Assembly (NCBI GenBank): GCA_032988165.1
Contig: JANTQF010000101.1
Coordinates: 46,783 to 110,782, forward strand
Direction of reading: 5' to 3'
Source of the DNA: Emmonsiellopsis sp. PD_33
Taxonomy: Eukaryota; Ascomycota; Eurotiomycetes; Onygenales; Ajellomycetaceae
Length of the DNA stretch: 64,000 nt
A model generated the notes under the pieces. The model was given only the letters and a program-made list of their open reading frames with translations, ran no database searches and had not been told where the DNA came from. This document shows, one piece after another, positions 43,744-55,305 of the stretch; position 1 is the first letter of the stretch, and each line of letters opens with the position of its first letter. The position numbers and the translations under genes were made by a program.

Positions 43744-46700
43744 TCACTCCTCCTCCTCATCCATATCCCCATTCTCATCCTCATCCACCTCCCCATCACC
43801 ACAGATCCCATCCAGCACCCTCCCCAACGCCTCGAGCACTCTACCATCCTCACTCTCCTTCCCAGCAACCCCCACCCCCTTCACTACAAGCGGATACATC
43901 CATCCAAGATGTTTCTTGTACACTGCTGTACCCTCACTACCAGCACCGTCTCCTTTTCCTGCTGCCAGCGGCACCGCCGGCCCCGCATCCGGAATCGCAG
44001 CCGGCTCACTTCTCAACTCCACCAATCGATAGAGAAGATATAACAGCTCCTTCCGTGCCGGTGCCGGCTGTGGCATTAGCCCGCGAAGTGGTTGGTCAGC
44101 GATGTAGGCTTTTAGGGCCAGTGCGCTGCGGAGGATGAGATATGGGGAGACGGATTTCGCGAGGGATATGTAGGGGCTTGCTGCTGATGCTCCGGTTTGC
44201 TGAGTTGGAGATGATGCGGATTTGGGTTTGGATGGAGTTGGTTTAGCGGGTTGGGGGCGTACGGAGGCAAGGTCGAATAGCGTGTCTATTAACACGTATG
44301 CTATTTTCGAACGGAGAGTTGGTGGGGGGTCGAAGGTGCGTCCTGGGCGGATTTTGTAGAGGTCCTGTAGAGGCTCCTCTTCTATTGGGTCGTCGGGCAA
44401 GTCGAGGCGTTGCGGAGGGTAGATGAGGGAGGAGGTGAAGAGGGCACAGGCGAAGTCGCGGCGGATTTTATCGGGAATGGAGGCAGAGCCAAGGGAGGGT
44501 ATAATGATGCTGCGAAGTCGAATGAAAGCTGCTATGTCGAATTCTTCGTCGGTGGATATGGTGGCGGGTTTTATGGTCGGGGTTTTGGGGATTTGGGCGG
44601 AAACAATACCCCGGGAGATGTCCACGACGCATTTCCAAAACCTTGCAAGTTCTGCTTGATTGGGTTTGGTTTGTGGTTGCTTTTCGACGTAGGGAACCGC
44701 GACGGAGAGGATATCCAGAGAAACAGTGGTGCCCACTTGCCAAAGGACCGGCTCGCGATCTTTTCCAGTCCAGTTGTATTTGTGGATTATTTGGTTGGCG
44801 AGATGTTCCACGGCCCTAGTCAATGTGCCGTCTGAGAAGATGTCGGTATTTATTCCATGCTCAACGATATACCAGCCCAAAAGTCTCATCGCGGACTTTG
44901 AAAATGCCACGAATGTTGGCTTTCGTTTATCCTGATCCGGCGACCACTTTGTCAACGCACAGTCTGAAAATTCGGCAAGACAAGTGACCAATGCCGGCTG
45001 CGAGGACATTCTCTCTAGGCAAATCGTCTTCAGACACTCTATAGCAACGGTTTGCAGTTCGGATTGGTGGTCCACGTCAGGGGTGTATCGAGATGCGACT
45101 GAGTTCCAAACAGCTATTCGTATATTTCTCAGAACCTGGTCGATATGTGCTTCGGTGAAGGTGCTCTTCAAAAGTCGATATAGTTGTGTATAGGATTGTA
45201 GATATGCCAGCAAGGCCTTTTGATTTTGGAGCTCTAGATCAAGCTCTTCGTTTTGCGCGATGGGATGACCCTCCACCCATACCTTCCATGCAGACTGTAG
45301 GGGTTCTAGGCCTATATCTTGGTAGGCCTGTATTCTTGCTAGAACCTCCGCAAAACTCGAAAAGATAGATTCGTCTAAATCCAACAGTTTTACCTTGATC
45401 ATAGCATCAAAATAATTGAGAAGTCGCGCCCATGATTGACCAAACCCTTCGTACTGCACGATAGTATCGAAATAGTTTGCGATTAAAGAGGATAACCCCT
45501 TTGTGAGGACTATTGACGTCTCCACCCAAGATTTCACCTCATTGGAGTTAGGAAGTGTTGACGCCTGTGATGTTTTCAAAACCTCCTTCTGTACTGACTC
45601 AGTCATTACAAAGAGCACCTTGTTCAAACACAGATGCCACGCCTTGGGAGGAAGTTGTTGGCCATATGCATCAAAAATGCGCAAAGCCGTTTGGATTGCG
45701 CTGTTTCGAATTTCCGAGCGGCTATCTGTGCTTAAATCAACGATGCGTAATAGGAGAAGTAGCCACAGCGAATTTCTAGAAATGAGTAGATCAGAGTTCT
45801 TCGCCAATTCAGTCAACGTTTCTTCACTAGACGAAACTTCCATATGGCTTTCAACGGAGAATTTATCAATCTGGCTTCGAAGGAAATCGGAGAGGTTCCA
45901 GAATGACGTTGTGGTAGTGAGCGAGATATTGAAATCTTCGTTTTGTGACGCGAAATTGGAGAACGCTCCAACCAGCTCTAAAAGACAACGAGACGACAAT
46001 AGCCCCAGGAAGTCGGAAGCGACAAGTTGCAGCGAGCTGTAAGCTGTTCTGACGAGTCGTGGCGACTTCACTTTTAGCACCGCTTTGGGTATATGGGTAC
46101 TATCATCACCAGTATGGGTTCCTTCTTCGACAGTTTGGGGGTGTTCTTCAAACACACTTGATATCAAATCAAAAACCAGGTCCCACCCTTCAACCAACGA
46201 TTCACCACATTCCTCAAGAATGGACTTTAGTGTTTCCAGTGCAAGCTCATGCACCTCAAAGTCAGATGACCGGTTGGAGCCTTTCGAGCGCTGATCAACG
46301 TCATATAAGGTAGATATCTGAGTTTTCAAAGCAAGAAGTCCCCGGAGTTGGACCTCATTGCGAGCGGCTAGGTCTGTGGAATTACCTAACTTTATCGAGT
46401 GGAATACGACGCTATCGAGAACATTACTGGCGTTTGCCCGGAGAGATTGGCTGATTTGACCATTTTGGGTGATGGAGGCTAAGTCCCCAACCAACGTGTG
46501 CCAAACTCCCTCATCGTCTTTAGGGCGAGCGAGCCGTTCGATATTAGCCTTGGCGAGATCGTTCACTTTTGCTAAGACAAATCTCAGCTCGTCGTCTTGT
46601 ATTCTCGATTTCCCTAAGGCAATAGAGATTGTCCGTTTATTTTGATGTATCCGCCCTAATGACTTGGACGACGGTAAAGAGCCCTGTTGGGGTGTGGGGA

Positions 46701-49278
46701 GCTTTTCGGGAGTAACATCCGGGATCCCCTTGTCAGTATTCTCGGATAGACGTAACAGAGCGGTCAAGATGTCTTTGAAAGAAGCACTCGGATATTCGCT
46801 CGTACTTTCGAACATCTTAGACGCTGCCGACTCAACAGCCACAATTTCGTTTCCCATATTGACTTTTGATGATTCCGGCAGGGAGGAAGGGTCGGTATCC
46901 GCACTTTGGGTTCCCGGTGTGGGTTTTGGTGCTGTCATTGTTGAAACGCTTATCACCAGCTCAGCATGCTGAAGAGTTTCAAGGATTATGGACCACGCAG
47001 CTTGATCAAGGGTTGGTCCCAGTGCAATACCCAGGTTAAGTAATGCTCGTAAACAGAGCAAATTTCGAGTACTGAGTGAAGAGCCAGAAATATCTACTGG
47101 TGACCCCACTAAATCGACGGCACTTGGAGATTTTGGGATTGAAGATTCGAGTCCAAGTGTATTCTGATGATCTGTTCCGCCAGGAGGGTTGTTGAAGCTA
47201 ACCAGGTCAGCCGGAACAGCGGCTTTTCCAATAGTAGTGAGAAATGCATCTCTTGGGGTGGATAACCTAAGGAGGCCAGCAACATGTGTTAATTTCTGAA
47301 AGGAACGGACAAGATTGTGGTAAAATTCGCCGTCTAAGGCGGCATAGAGGAATGTCGAACACGTCGCAAGGATAGCTGGCCAGCACGTATCAATCATGCT
47401 CGCGGTTGCCTTGATAGCGTCGATCTGAGGGTGTGACTTGAGGTCTAAGGGGTTCAGAGGAACAGATGACTTTTTGGAAGATGCGCTGGAGTCTTTACGC
47501 TGGGGCTGGTCTAGTGCGGGTCCAGTGCTACCCTTGTCCGATGTCGATGGTCTATGTTTCCGTTTGCTTTTGGATTCGGAAACGGTTAATGGAAGAATGA
47601 ATTTTGCAATGCCCTCCGAGAAAGCGCTGATGCAGTTAAGCGCAAGGCTGTAAATATATGTTTCTGGAGGCATTGGAGCATCGATTTTGTCCAAAGTTTC
47701 GATGTATGGTGTGCGGACAAGACTCCACTGGCTGCTGATACCATAGGTATTTACGTTCGTGCTCGGGCTCCCAATAACTCCAGCGACAGCAACCGCTTCA
47801 AGTGCAACCTGTTCTTCCATTGCATTTCTCGAGCTCCCTGGACCAGTAGGCAATGTTGACTGGTGACTAACACCGATTAACGTGGGCTTTTCTGAGGCTA
47901 ACCGCACCAAGCATGCCATGTGGTCTCTGACTATGTTTTTGCGGCCTTCCTGTCCATCGAACAAGATATAGATGAGGCGCATAAGCCCAGGTTCGGAATA
48001 TAGTCCTCTGAAAATTTCCATGCAAATAACCCGCTTCCATGGTACTGCAGTGTCGGTATCGAGGAGATGGATTAGAAGGCCTAACGCCATTTCGCATTCT
48101 GTGATCAAAAGAGGCAGATGCTCTTTAAGCAGAATGAGCAATATCCTTGCCACGCGGACCGTTAACGAGAAGTTATGCCGTTCGGAAATATACCTCACAA
48201 TCAAAGGCATCAGCCGATTTTGGAGGACTTGTATTTGTTCTGGGTGCTTAGAAAACACGTCGCCATTATTGACTAGAATGCTCTCGATTAGCTCTAAGAC
48301 AAAAATCTTTGAAAGAGACTTGATATTGAGGAATTCTGATTTTTCCCCTTCGACAAGGCGGCAGAGGTCATCTAGAACCTATTGAAGAGGTTAGCATAAA
48401 GACAACGAATTAAACGTCGAAACTTGAGATAAAGTACCCTTAAAGCGTCGTAGCTAGCTGAAGATATTTGAACATCCTTGCCATCTACAATTGTCGTACT
48501 GCTAGGCGTGGGCTCTGGTGAATCTTCATCAGGAGTTAGCGTGCAGGTGGAACTAAACAAGGGTACAGAAAGTTGACAAACCATCAGCTTTAGAGACTTT
48601 CTCGAACAAGGAAACCACAAGCTGTTGCAGAGTCGCAGCGGCAGTATTGGAAACAGAGACGGTTTTGCTGGTTTGTAAGGTGGCACATATTTCTAAAGTA
48701 CTCGCAAGGAGTTCTCCATTCAAATCATTTTCGTAGTACTGAAACAGCGAACCTAACGTCTGTAGTACTTTTAGTTGGACATCGAGACCTATTATACTTT
48801 CAGTATGAAGACTAAGATTTTATCAATCAAGGGCACGGTTAACAACCTAAACTTGTTGTTTCATGAAGTCCATCGAGAATATCCCTGAGGCGTTCTGGAG
48901 GCAATGCTCGAGAAGCAACCAGCCTCTGGATGCATATCACTCCGATTGCAGTGAGCCTGACGTGTCGAGCTCGACATGCTATCACAAACGGCTTAACGAA
49001 ATGTGGTTTTCGGATTAAATCTTTCAACAAGTGAGCAAATATGAACAGGAATGGGATATTCGGGTTTATCACACCTCCAGCTAGTTGAGCCTCCGATGTT
49101 GATGGTAAGCTTTTAAGCTCCCCAAGGGACTCCTCAGCTGCCTATAGAGTTTAAGAGTAAGTTAGACATTCGGATGGATAGCGAGGTTTCGGCTAGTTAC
49201 ATGTTTTAGATCAGAATTCTTCCGTTTCGACTCTTGTATGAGATTCGAAAGTTCCGTCTGCAGAATATGGGAGGTCAT
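43744..49278 (-). CDS. MON2: MON2, large Sec7-related endosome/Golgi trafficking protein
   Basis: Five exons, 49278-49201, 49141-48847, 48788-48582, 48523-48438 and 48378-43744, with introns of 58-59 nt, encode 1766 residues. The N-terminal dimerisation/cyclophilin-binding-type region reads TELSNLIQESKRKNSDLKHA, then HLLKDLIRKPHFVKPFV and RLTAIGVICIQRLVAS. Next is the homology block upstream of Sec7 (LIESILVNNGDVFSKHPEQ, MPLIVRYISERHNFSLTVRVARILL). It lacks a Sec7 catalytic domain, as Mon2 does, and continues as helical repeats (FLSRCLLELVGAFSNF-like, TSIVLTKGLSSLIANYFDTI) to an acidic tail (DENGDMDEEEE). Mon2 works with Dopey and the Neo1 flippase in endosome-to-Golgi recycling. Exon 4 uses an AAG acceptor 58 nt after its donor; nearer AG choices shift frame. 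The divergent partner is MMS2. Confidence 0.9.
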
Positions 49279-49757
49279 ATCTCAGATGTCAGACCGAGCC
49301 CAGCATCATAAGGACCATGTGATCACAGGAGTAACATATGAACTCGCGGATCAAGCTTGGCACGGGAGACAAACTTTGATGCCAAGCCACATTTAGCACT
49401 TAAAGGAAAACAAACAATTTACTCATACAAGAGGGTTGGTAAAAGAAGGATGTTGTCACGGTGGAGGGGGGGAGGCTGCCTTGGATGTTGGATGTTGTAC
49501 TGTGGCATTTAGCGGACGGATGTTGAAATGCCAAGAAATGATATAATAAGCATAGCCGCTTCACCCGCTAACCATCGACGGACTAGTATTGAATTGACTT
49601 AAGTCACGTGTGATGACGCAGCACGTGTCCCGCGCCTGCGCCAAACACCTAAACTTTTTTCCGCGAAGTGGCATGCGACATACACAACACCCCTCCTTGC
49701 GCTGGTATTCGACATATACTCACTTACTCTAGCTGCCTCCCTGAATACCACTGCATA
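49279..49757. promoter_or_regulatory. Divergent promoter region MON2 / MMS2
   Basis: 479 bp. It holds two E-boxes close to MMS2: TCACGTG at 49604-49610 and CACGTG at 49622-49627, with TGATGACGCA (CRE-like) between them. No other gene. Confidence 0.5.
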
Positions 49758-50449
49758 ATGTCTGCTACCGTCCCTCGGAACTTCCGCTTGCTGGAAGAGC
49801 TTGAAAATGGAGAGAAGGGAAGAGGCGCTGGTCTGTATCCATGTTTGACTCTGTCAGGCTCCGACCAGCCAGTTGCGAACCCAACACTAACTCTGTCTTG
49901 TTTTTGTGACTAAATAGACGCCTGTTCCTATGGTCTAGCTAATGGAGATGATGTGACTATGTCAAACTGGAACGGAACTATATTGGGCCCTCCTCATGTT
50001 AGCCCAGCATCCACCCCTCAATAAGCGACTTGGAGTGTATCTTAACCACTATCAAACAGAGCGAACACCAGAATCGGATATACAGCATCAATATCCACTG
50101 CGGCGAGAACTACCCAGATACACCACCCACGATCCAGTTCGTATCCAAGGTGAACCTTCCTTGCGTTGATCAACGAACTGGCAATGTAAGTTTCAAAATC
50201 CATTCCGGGCATCAAACGTATGTATGCCTTGTAGTAACATCCATCAATCAGGTTGATTTGACAAAATTGCCCCGTATTGCTTCATGGAAACGGGACTACA
50301 CAATGGAGACGATCCTCCTGGAAATTAGAAGGCACGCAACCTAATTCTGGTTTCCTAACCCCCTATTCTAACTAAACCACGTTTACAGATCTATGGGTTT
50401 ACCTGAAAACAAAAGAACTCCCCAACCCCCCGAAGGAACTACTTTTTAA
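49758..50449 (+). CDS. MMS2: Ubiquitin-conjugating enzyme variant MMS2
   Basis: Exons 49758-49830, 49918-49997, 50060-50185, 50252-50331 and 50389-50449 encode 139 residues. It is a UEV: VPRNFRLLEELENGEKG, SYGLANGDDVTMSNWNGTI, GPPHSEHQNRIYSINIHCG, YPDTPPTIQFVSKVNLP (each a separate segment) and the ending LPENKRTPQPPEGTTF. The E2 catalytic cysteine context is missing, as in all Mms2/Uev1 proteins. It partners Ubc13 to build K63-linked ubiquitin chains in post-replication DNA repair. Introns are 87, 62, 66 and 57 nt. The last intron (50332-50388) has a GC donor (AG|GCACGC) with a good CTAAC branch and TACAG acceptor. Without its removal the protein stops early and loses the conserved C-terminus, so it is treated as a GC-AG intron. 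Confidence 0.93.
50332..50388 (+). other. Non-canonical GC-AG intron in MMS2
   Basis: Donor AG|GCACGC, branch TCTAAC, acceptor TTTACAG. No GT lies at or near the exon end that would keep the frame. Confidence 0.75.
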
Positions 50450-50834
50450 ACCGTGCGGAATCCAACTGGAGGCCCTTATTATCATAGTACCTTTACACTT
50501 GTCTCAGGGAATATTTTATGCAGATGATGTTTAGTTCTTGAGCCGTGAGGCTGTTGGCATTTTATCCGCAACTTTAGCGCTACCTTGCGTTTCTTAACCC
50601 ATGATAAACTTCTTAGTATACCAAATAAGAGCATACGATTACTATGACCCCTACTCGAATTTCTATGCATTCTCTTTGAAAGTTTTATTCATACTAGTAG
50701 CTCACATTCCTGGCCGGGGCGTGGAATAGTCACATGATCGCTGCATCTCAGAGCCCATCAAAATAAGCTTCGATATTTCTCCCGACATTGCTTCTTCCTC
50801 ATGCCACGACGACATTACAGATACGGATTCCCGA
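50450..50834. promoter_or_regulatory. Intergenic region MMS2 / LYR protein
   Basis: 385 bp: the 3' flank of MMS2 and the promoter of the LYR gene, with TCACATGA at 50730-50737. Nothing else is visible. Confidence 0.4.
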
Positions 50835-51884
50835 ATGCCCCCATTTCTGGTAGCCAAAAAGTCGGGAGTCCATAGACTAGCCTGTGCGTATTTTCAGCCA
50901 TACCTCGCAGACTAAATCACTTAACTAACGTGTCTATTCCGCAGGTCTTTCACTCTACCATGCGCTCCTGACGCAATGCTCACGCCTACGGCTGATTAAC
51001 CTCAAATCGCCAGAGATTCGAAATCTCATCCAGCAAAATTTCCGAAAATGCAAAACCTTACAAAGCCCCAGCCAAATCGTCAACTCTTTGAAAGCAGGTT
51101 ATGAGGTGAGGAGAACCGCACCAGCCAGTTCAATGCATGCAGGGATAAAGCTTTCTTGCGACGAAGGTGCTAACTCAAAACCTGTCCCAAGGCCTTGGAC
51201 TTAATCCATTCATGTACCCAAGGGAACCCAGAAAGCATCGGCCGCCTGCAACGTATCATCCAGCAAACCGCAGAGCTGAAAAGGGAAATCCATCAACGAC
51301 GACTAGTCCAAGGCGCCCGCCACGTCCCCGAAAATCGCGACACTCACGCCAGTAGAAAGAGAGCCAACGGCAGAGCCAACAGACGTCCAGATGCCCGTCG
51401 ACCGCATCCCAATAGATTTCCAGTTCTCGCGCGCCCGCGACCCCATGTGTCTGGACGCCGACGCGTGCCCATTTTCGTCGATGCGCATGGGATTCCCTTT
51501 CTCCGGATCAAAAAGCCGCAACCCCCCAGTCTGAGCCGGGTGATTTTAAGTAAACAATTATGGCGGCAACAAAGATTCGATCGTCGGGACCGGTTGGAGG
51601 ATGAAGTTTACCATGCTCAAACGGAAGATGCCTGGGATAGGATTACCGGACAACAAGATGGGGTTACCTGGGAGTCACCTGTTGCCGATGCTGTCGCTTG
51701 GAATATTAAATCAATTGATATTGAAAACGAGAAGAATTTTGAACATGCTAGGAAATTGTGGGATATCGTGTTAAAGGAGCGCGAATTGGCGAGGCAGGAA
51801 AAAGAGGAAAGCCATAAACTGAGAAAGAAGCGGTGGTTGGAGCGGGTGGCCAAAGAGTCTGCGGAAGAAGATGCGAAGAATTGA
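50835..51884 (+). CDS. LYR-family (complex 1 LYR-like) protein, LYH variant
   Basis: Exons 50835-50883, 50945-51105 and 51192-51884 (introns 61 and 86 nt) encode 300 residues. The N-terminal ~75 residues form an LYR fold: MPPFLVAKKSGVHRLACL, SLYHALLTQCSRL, then FRKCKTLQSP and a third helix through SLKAGYEALDLIHS. The tripeptide is L-Y-H here instead of L-Y-R. LYR proteins bind the mitochondrial acyl carrier protein and assist Fe-S or respiratory-complex assembly. The rest is very basic (RRLVQGARHVPENRD, RKRANGRANRRPDARRPHPN), then a conserved-looking VPIFVDAHGIPFLRIKKPQP and a C-terminal Lys/Glu helix (about 255-298). The start was chosen at the second ATG because it keeps frame with the acceptor at 50944 and gives a basic, amphipathic N-terminus. 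Which complex it serves is not known from sequence. Confidence 0.8.
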
Positions 51885-52511
51885 TTTGACAAGGGGACCA
51901 ATTCCGATTCAAACGAAGGGACAAATACCTGACTGAGGTTGGCAGCCTTACGGCACCATCATACCTCGCAGTGATAAGCTCGACTCCCACGGACCTCAGC
52001 TATTTCGAAGGGGGATCCGAAGTGCCGAACGTGAGTACAACGGGCATCTCTCATCTTTAACAGAATATCTAACTGACATTCATCCAACCTAGGGAACCGC
52101 AATGTCGACGCTACATTATCCACCCATGGCCTAGTTTACCGCTACCTAACTGAGGCCAACTCGGAACTATCCCAGAGGGCTGAACGCATTCTCTCTGTCT
52201 AAATTCATTAATGGTATCTTGATACCAACGAATGCTAGTGAAGCCCCGAGCTTGTGCCCCTGCACCCCACGATTTGTCAGTCTGGGCTAGGAGGTAACAG
52301 CATTCAGGGATTTGGTGAAATGCGAAATGTTATATGACCATAGTAATCACTGTATATCACCCTTAAAAGGAGGAAAGATGTATATCACGTCTAGTTTGCT
52401 TTATGAAGTTCCCCCTAATACCCCAAAGCTCAACGGCACGGTTACCCCGAACGCGGTCCTTACATACATGTAAAATAAAATATAAGAAAAAACAAACAAA
52501 CCACCAATTCA
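51885..52511. other. Convergent intergenic region LYR protein / GIR2
   Basis: 627 bp without a recognisable frame. Presumed 3' UTRs. Confidence 0.45.
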
Positions 52512-53265
52512 TCATGAAACTTCCAACTTCTCCATATTCGCCGGCATGGCATCAATATAATCCTCATCATAATCCACCTTACCCGCCAGGCCTCTCTCCC
52601 ACAACTCCTTACCCGTAAGCTTCTTCTCCTCCTTGACAGCCCTCTTCTTCTTATCCTCCGCCTCTTTCTCCTCCTTCTCCCTCCTCTCCAGCTCCTCCAT
52701 CTCCGCCTGGAATTTACTCCGCCATTCCAAGAATCGCTCCCTAGTAACTTGCGTACCGTGGAATTTCCTATTCTCCTCCTCTTCCGCCTTGGCTGACTCG
52801 AACTCCTTCATGGCTTGTACGGCAGCTTCGCGTTCGGAAATTAGTAGTTCGGCGCCTTCTTTTAACGTATCGACAAGCGTGAATATCATTGCCATGCCCA
52901 TGTTTTCTTCAATTGTAGATTCGAGCGATTCGAGGAGGCGGGCGCGGTCTTCTTGGATGTCAAGGTGGGGGTGTTTAGGGGCGTTGGGAGGGGCGGAAAT
53001 CTCGAGGTCAGGAGCGACGTCGGGATATTGGGGTGGATAGGAGACGGTAAGAATAAGGACTGGGGGTTCTGCGCCGTCATCTTCGCTACTAGGGAGGTCG
53101 AGGGTTATGGATATCCGGTAGGCGGTGTTGGAAATCTCTAGGGGGTAACGTGAGATTGTGAAACAGATAGGTGTAGTAGTTGGAGGGCTAGACGGTACCT
53201 GTAATTTCATCTGGGAAAATTGACTTGAGGGTCTCGAGTTCTTCCTGCTGGTCTTCGATGCCCAT
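52512..53265 (-). CDS. GIR2: RWD-domain protein GIR2 (RWDD1/DFRP2-type)
   Basis: Exons 53265-53199 and 53137-52512 (61-nt intron) encode 230 residues. The RWD domain occupies about 5-115: EDQQEELETLKSIFPDEI, EISNTAYRISITLDLP, LILTVSYPPQYPDVAPDLEI (the YPxxYPxxxP signature) and NMGMAMIFTLVDTLKEGAE. A charged coiled-coil region follows (about 120-195, RREKEEKEAEDKKKR) and then the conserved LTGKELWERGL and an acidic DYDEDYIDAM. Gir2 binds the Gcn1/Gcn2 system and the Rbg2 GTPase on ribosomes, modulating translation under amino-acid stress. It is head-to-head with ACL4 (ribosomal protein chaperone), 398 bp apart. Confidence 0.9.
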
Positions 53266-53663
53266 CTTTGCTGCGGTTCAACAATAAAGCTTTTGGGAGG
53301 GGTAAGAGGGAGGCGGATGGGATAGTTGAACTGTTGGCGGTTGGTCTTGAGATAAACTTTCAGAAGAAGGTAAATCGACGTATATTTGGATAAGTAGTTC
53401 GCAACTAAGCGATCTAGGGAGGAATCTAGTCCTTTCGTTGGGGATTTTGCTGAGGGTATATACTTGTTGCTCTCAGACACGGCGGAAGCTTGGATGATAT
53501 CAAGTTCCCTCCGCCATGCAAACATGACAAACACGAAAAAAGTGCGATGCGGACCGTCGATGCCTTTGTATCAGACTGTCTGTCGCCAACATCAACTTCT
53601 CCTACCACTAATAGAACGCCAAACGTAACAAAAACAACCGGAATTACACCTTTATACACCTCT
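53266..53663. promoter_or_regulatory. Divergent promoter region GIR2 / ACL4
   Basis: 398 bp. The ACL4 frame is open from about 53490 but has no upstream ATG in frame. Nothing else is visible. Confidence 0.4.
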
Positions 53664-54912
53664 ATGGCCAAAACCCGACCCTCAAAAAAATCCTCCTCCA
53701 AAAAGAAGTCAAGCTCTGGCCCAGACGGCCGCGGGGCTTCTTCCAAGAAAATGAACGAGGATCCCCAAATACTCTTCGATCAAGCCACCGTCCTCCTCCA
53801 GACTGGCCAGCCCGAAGCTGCGCTGCCGATTGCACAACGCGGATTCGATATTGCCCCCGCTGGTTCACGCAATGTGCTAGTAGGGCTGAACCTGATTGGC
53901 GAGATATTCGTTGAGCTTGGAGAGATTGATGCTGCGCGGGAACATTTCACAAGGGCAATATCGCTGGATCCAAATGGGGAAATTCCTGAATCTGAAGGTG
54001 GCGGCGCGGAGAAATTCCTGTGGCTGGCGCAATTGAGTGAGACGGGTGGGAGTGATAGCGTGGGGTGGTTTGAAAAAGGTGTTGCCTCGTTGAGACGGAG
54101 TATACAACTGTTGGAGCAGAATGGGGATGCGGACGAGGCGTTGGAGCAGAAGAAAAAGCTGGCACATGCGTTGTGTGGTGTAGTGGAGATATATATGACG
54201 GATTTATCGTGAGTACTATAAGCCAACAATTTAAAGATGGCTGCGCTAACTGTGTCTGAACAACAGGTGGGAAGCGGATGCGGAAGCTAGGTGCGAAGCT
54301 TTGGTCACTGAAGCCCTTATGGTTGCACCGGACTCTCCAGAATGTTTGCAGACCTTGGCTTCAGTCAGAATATCACAGCTACGGCAAGACGATGCAAAGG
54401 CTGCCTTGTCGAGAAGTCTTGAACTTTGGAAAGATTTACCTCCTGAAAGCCCCTTGGTCCCAGATTTCCCTACACGGATAAGTCTTTCCAGGCTTTTAAT
54501 GGAAGTCCAGATGAATGTGGAAGCCTTGGAAGTTTTGGAGAGAATGGTTCTTGAAGATGATCACAGTGTTGAGACATGGTATCTGGGAGGGTGGTGTCTC
54601 TATCTGCTTGGGAAGGGCAAAGAGCTACCTCCAAGCAACAACGAGCAATCAGAACCTGAACTGCGACAGGCCACGCTACGGTCGAGTCGAAGCTGGCTGA
54701 AACAGAGCTTGAAACTTTACGATCTAGTTGAATATGAAGACGTGAAGCTGAAGGAGCACGCTCTAGAGCTTGTCCAAGACCTCCAAAAGGATCTCGGCGA
54801 GGATGACGACGACGACGATGCGGCAGATGGGGATGACGTGGATGAAGAGTGGGAGGATGAGAGCGGCTCGGGCGACGACGGCGATGAAGATCAAGCAATG
54901 GCGGACTCTTGA
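53664..54912 (+). CDS. ACL4: Assembly chaperone of ribosomal protein L4 (ACL4), TPR protein
   Basis: Exons 53664-54208 and 54267-54912 (58-nt intron) encode 396 residues. A basic Lys/Ser N-terminus (KTRPSKKSSSKKKSSS) precedes TPR repeats: ILFDQATVLLQTGQPEAALP, LNLIGEIFVELGEIDAAREH, AHALCGVVEIYMTDLSWEAD, ISLSRLLMEVQMNVEALEVL and TWYLGGWCLYLLGKG. The strongly acidic C-terminus (DDDDDDAADGDDVDEEWEDE, about 355-390) is typical of Acl4, which shields the basic Rpl4 and hands it to the assembling 60S subunit. The start is the first in-frame ATG. The next gene (sirtuin) follows 393 bp downstream on the same strand. Confidence 0.88.
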
Positions 54913-55305
54913 AAGATGTTCAAAACAGCACTATGTTCATTGATTTCTTCATGTGGATTTTTTTTACGATACCAATTTAGAGCAAGGAGGGTTACTGGCA
55001 CCTGGATAGGATGAAAAGTTTATAGATAGAATACAACGCGGCTGGCTTCTGGACACACCTGATCGCTCTGTGGCGACTCTTGGTGTAATCTTGTTATTTT
55101 TATATCCTCCTCTAAGCAGCAGCCCCTGAGCCGCGTCGGCGCTCCCGGAAAAAAGATGTTCAGTGCCGGCTATCTCGGAGATAATTCGCGGCAGTCGCAA
55201 TTAAGCCGCGACACAAGCCTTTTTGCGACGACAACCACGGCCACCAACCACCAATGTGAGCGTGTTCAGCTTACCACTTGGTCCGGCCCCATCCTGTTTC
55301 TCGAG
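54913..55305. promoter_or_regulatory. Intergenic region ACL4 / sirtuin
   Basis: 393 bp. It includes an in-frame upstream ATG at 55156 that would lengthen the sirtuin by 50 residues. Nothing else is visible. Confidence 0.4.

Noticed and set aside
48552..48581. Short intron in MON2 ending at the first TTTAG after the exon-3 donor
   Set aside because: About 30 nt long and leads to an early stop. The AAG acceptor at 48525-48524 gives 58 nt, a CTAAC branch and an open frame.
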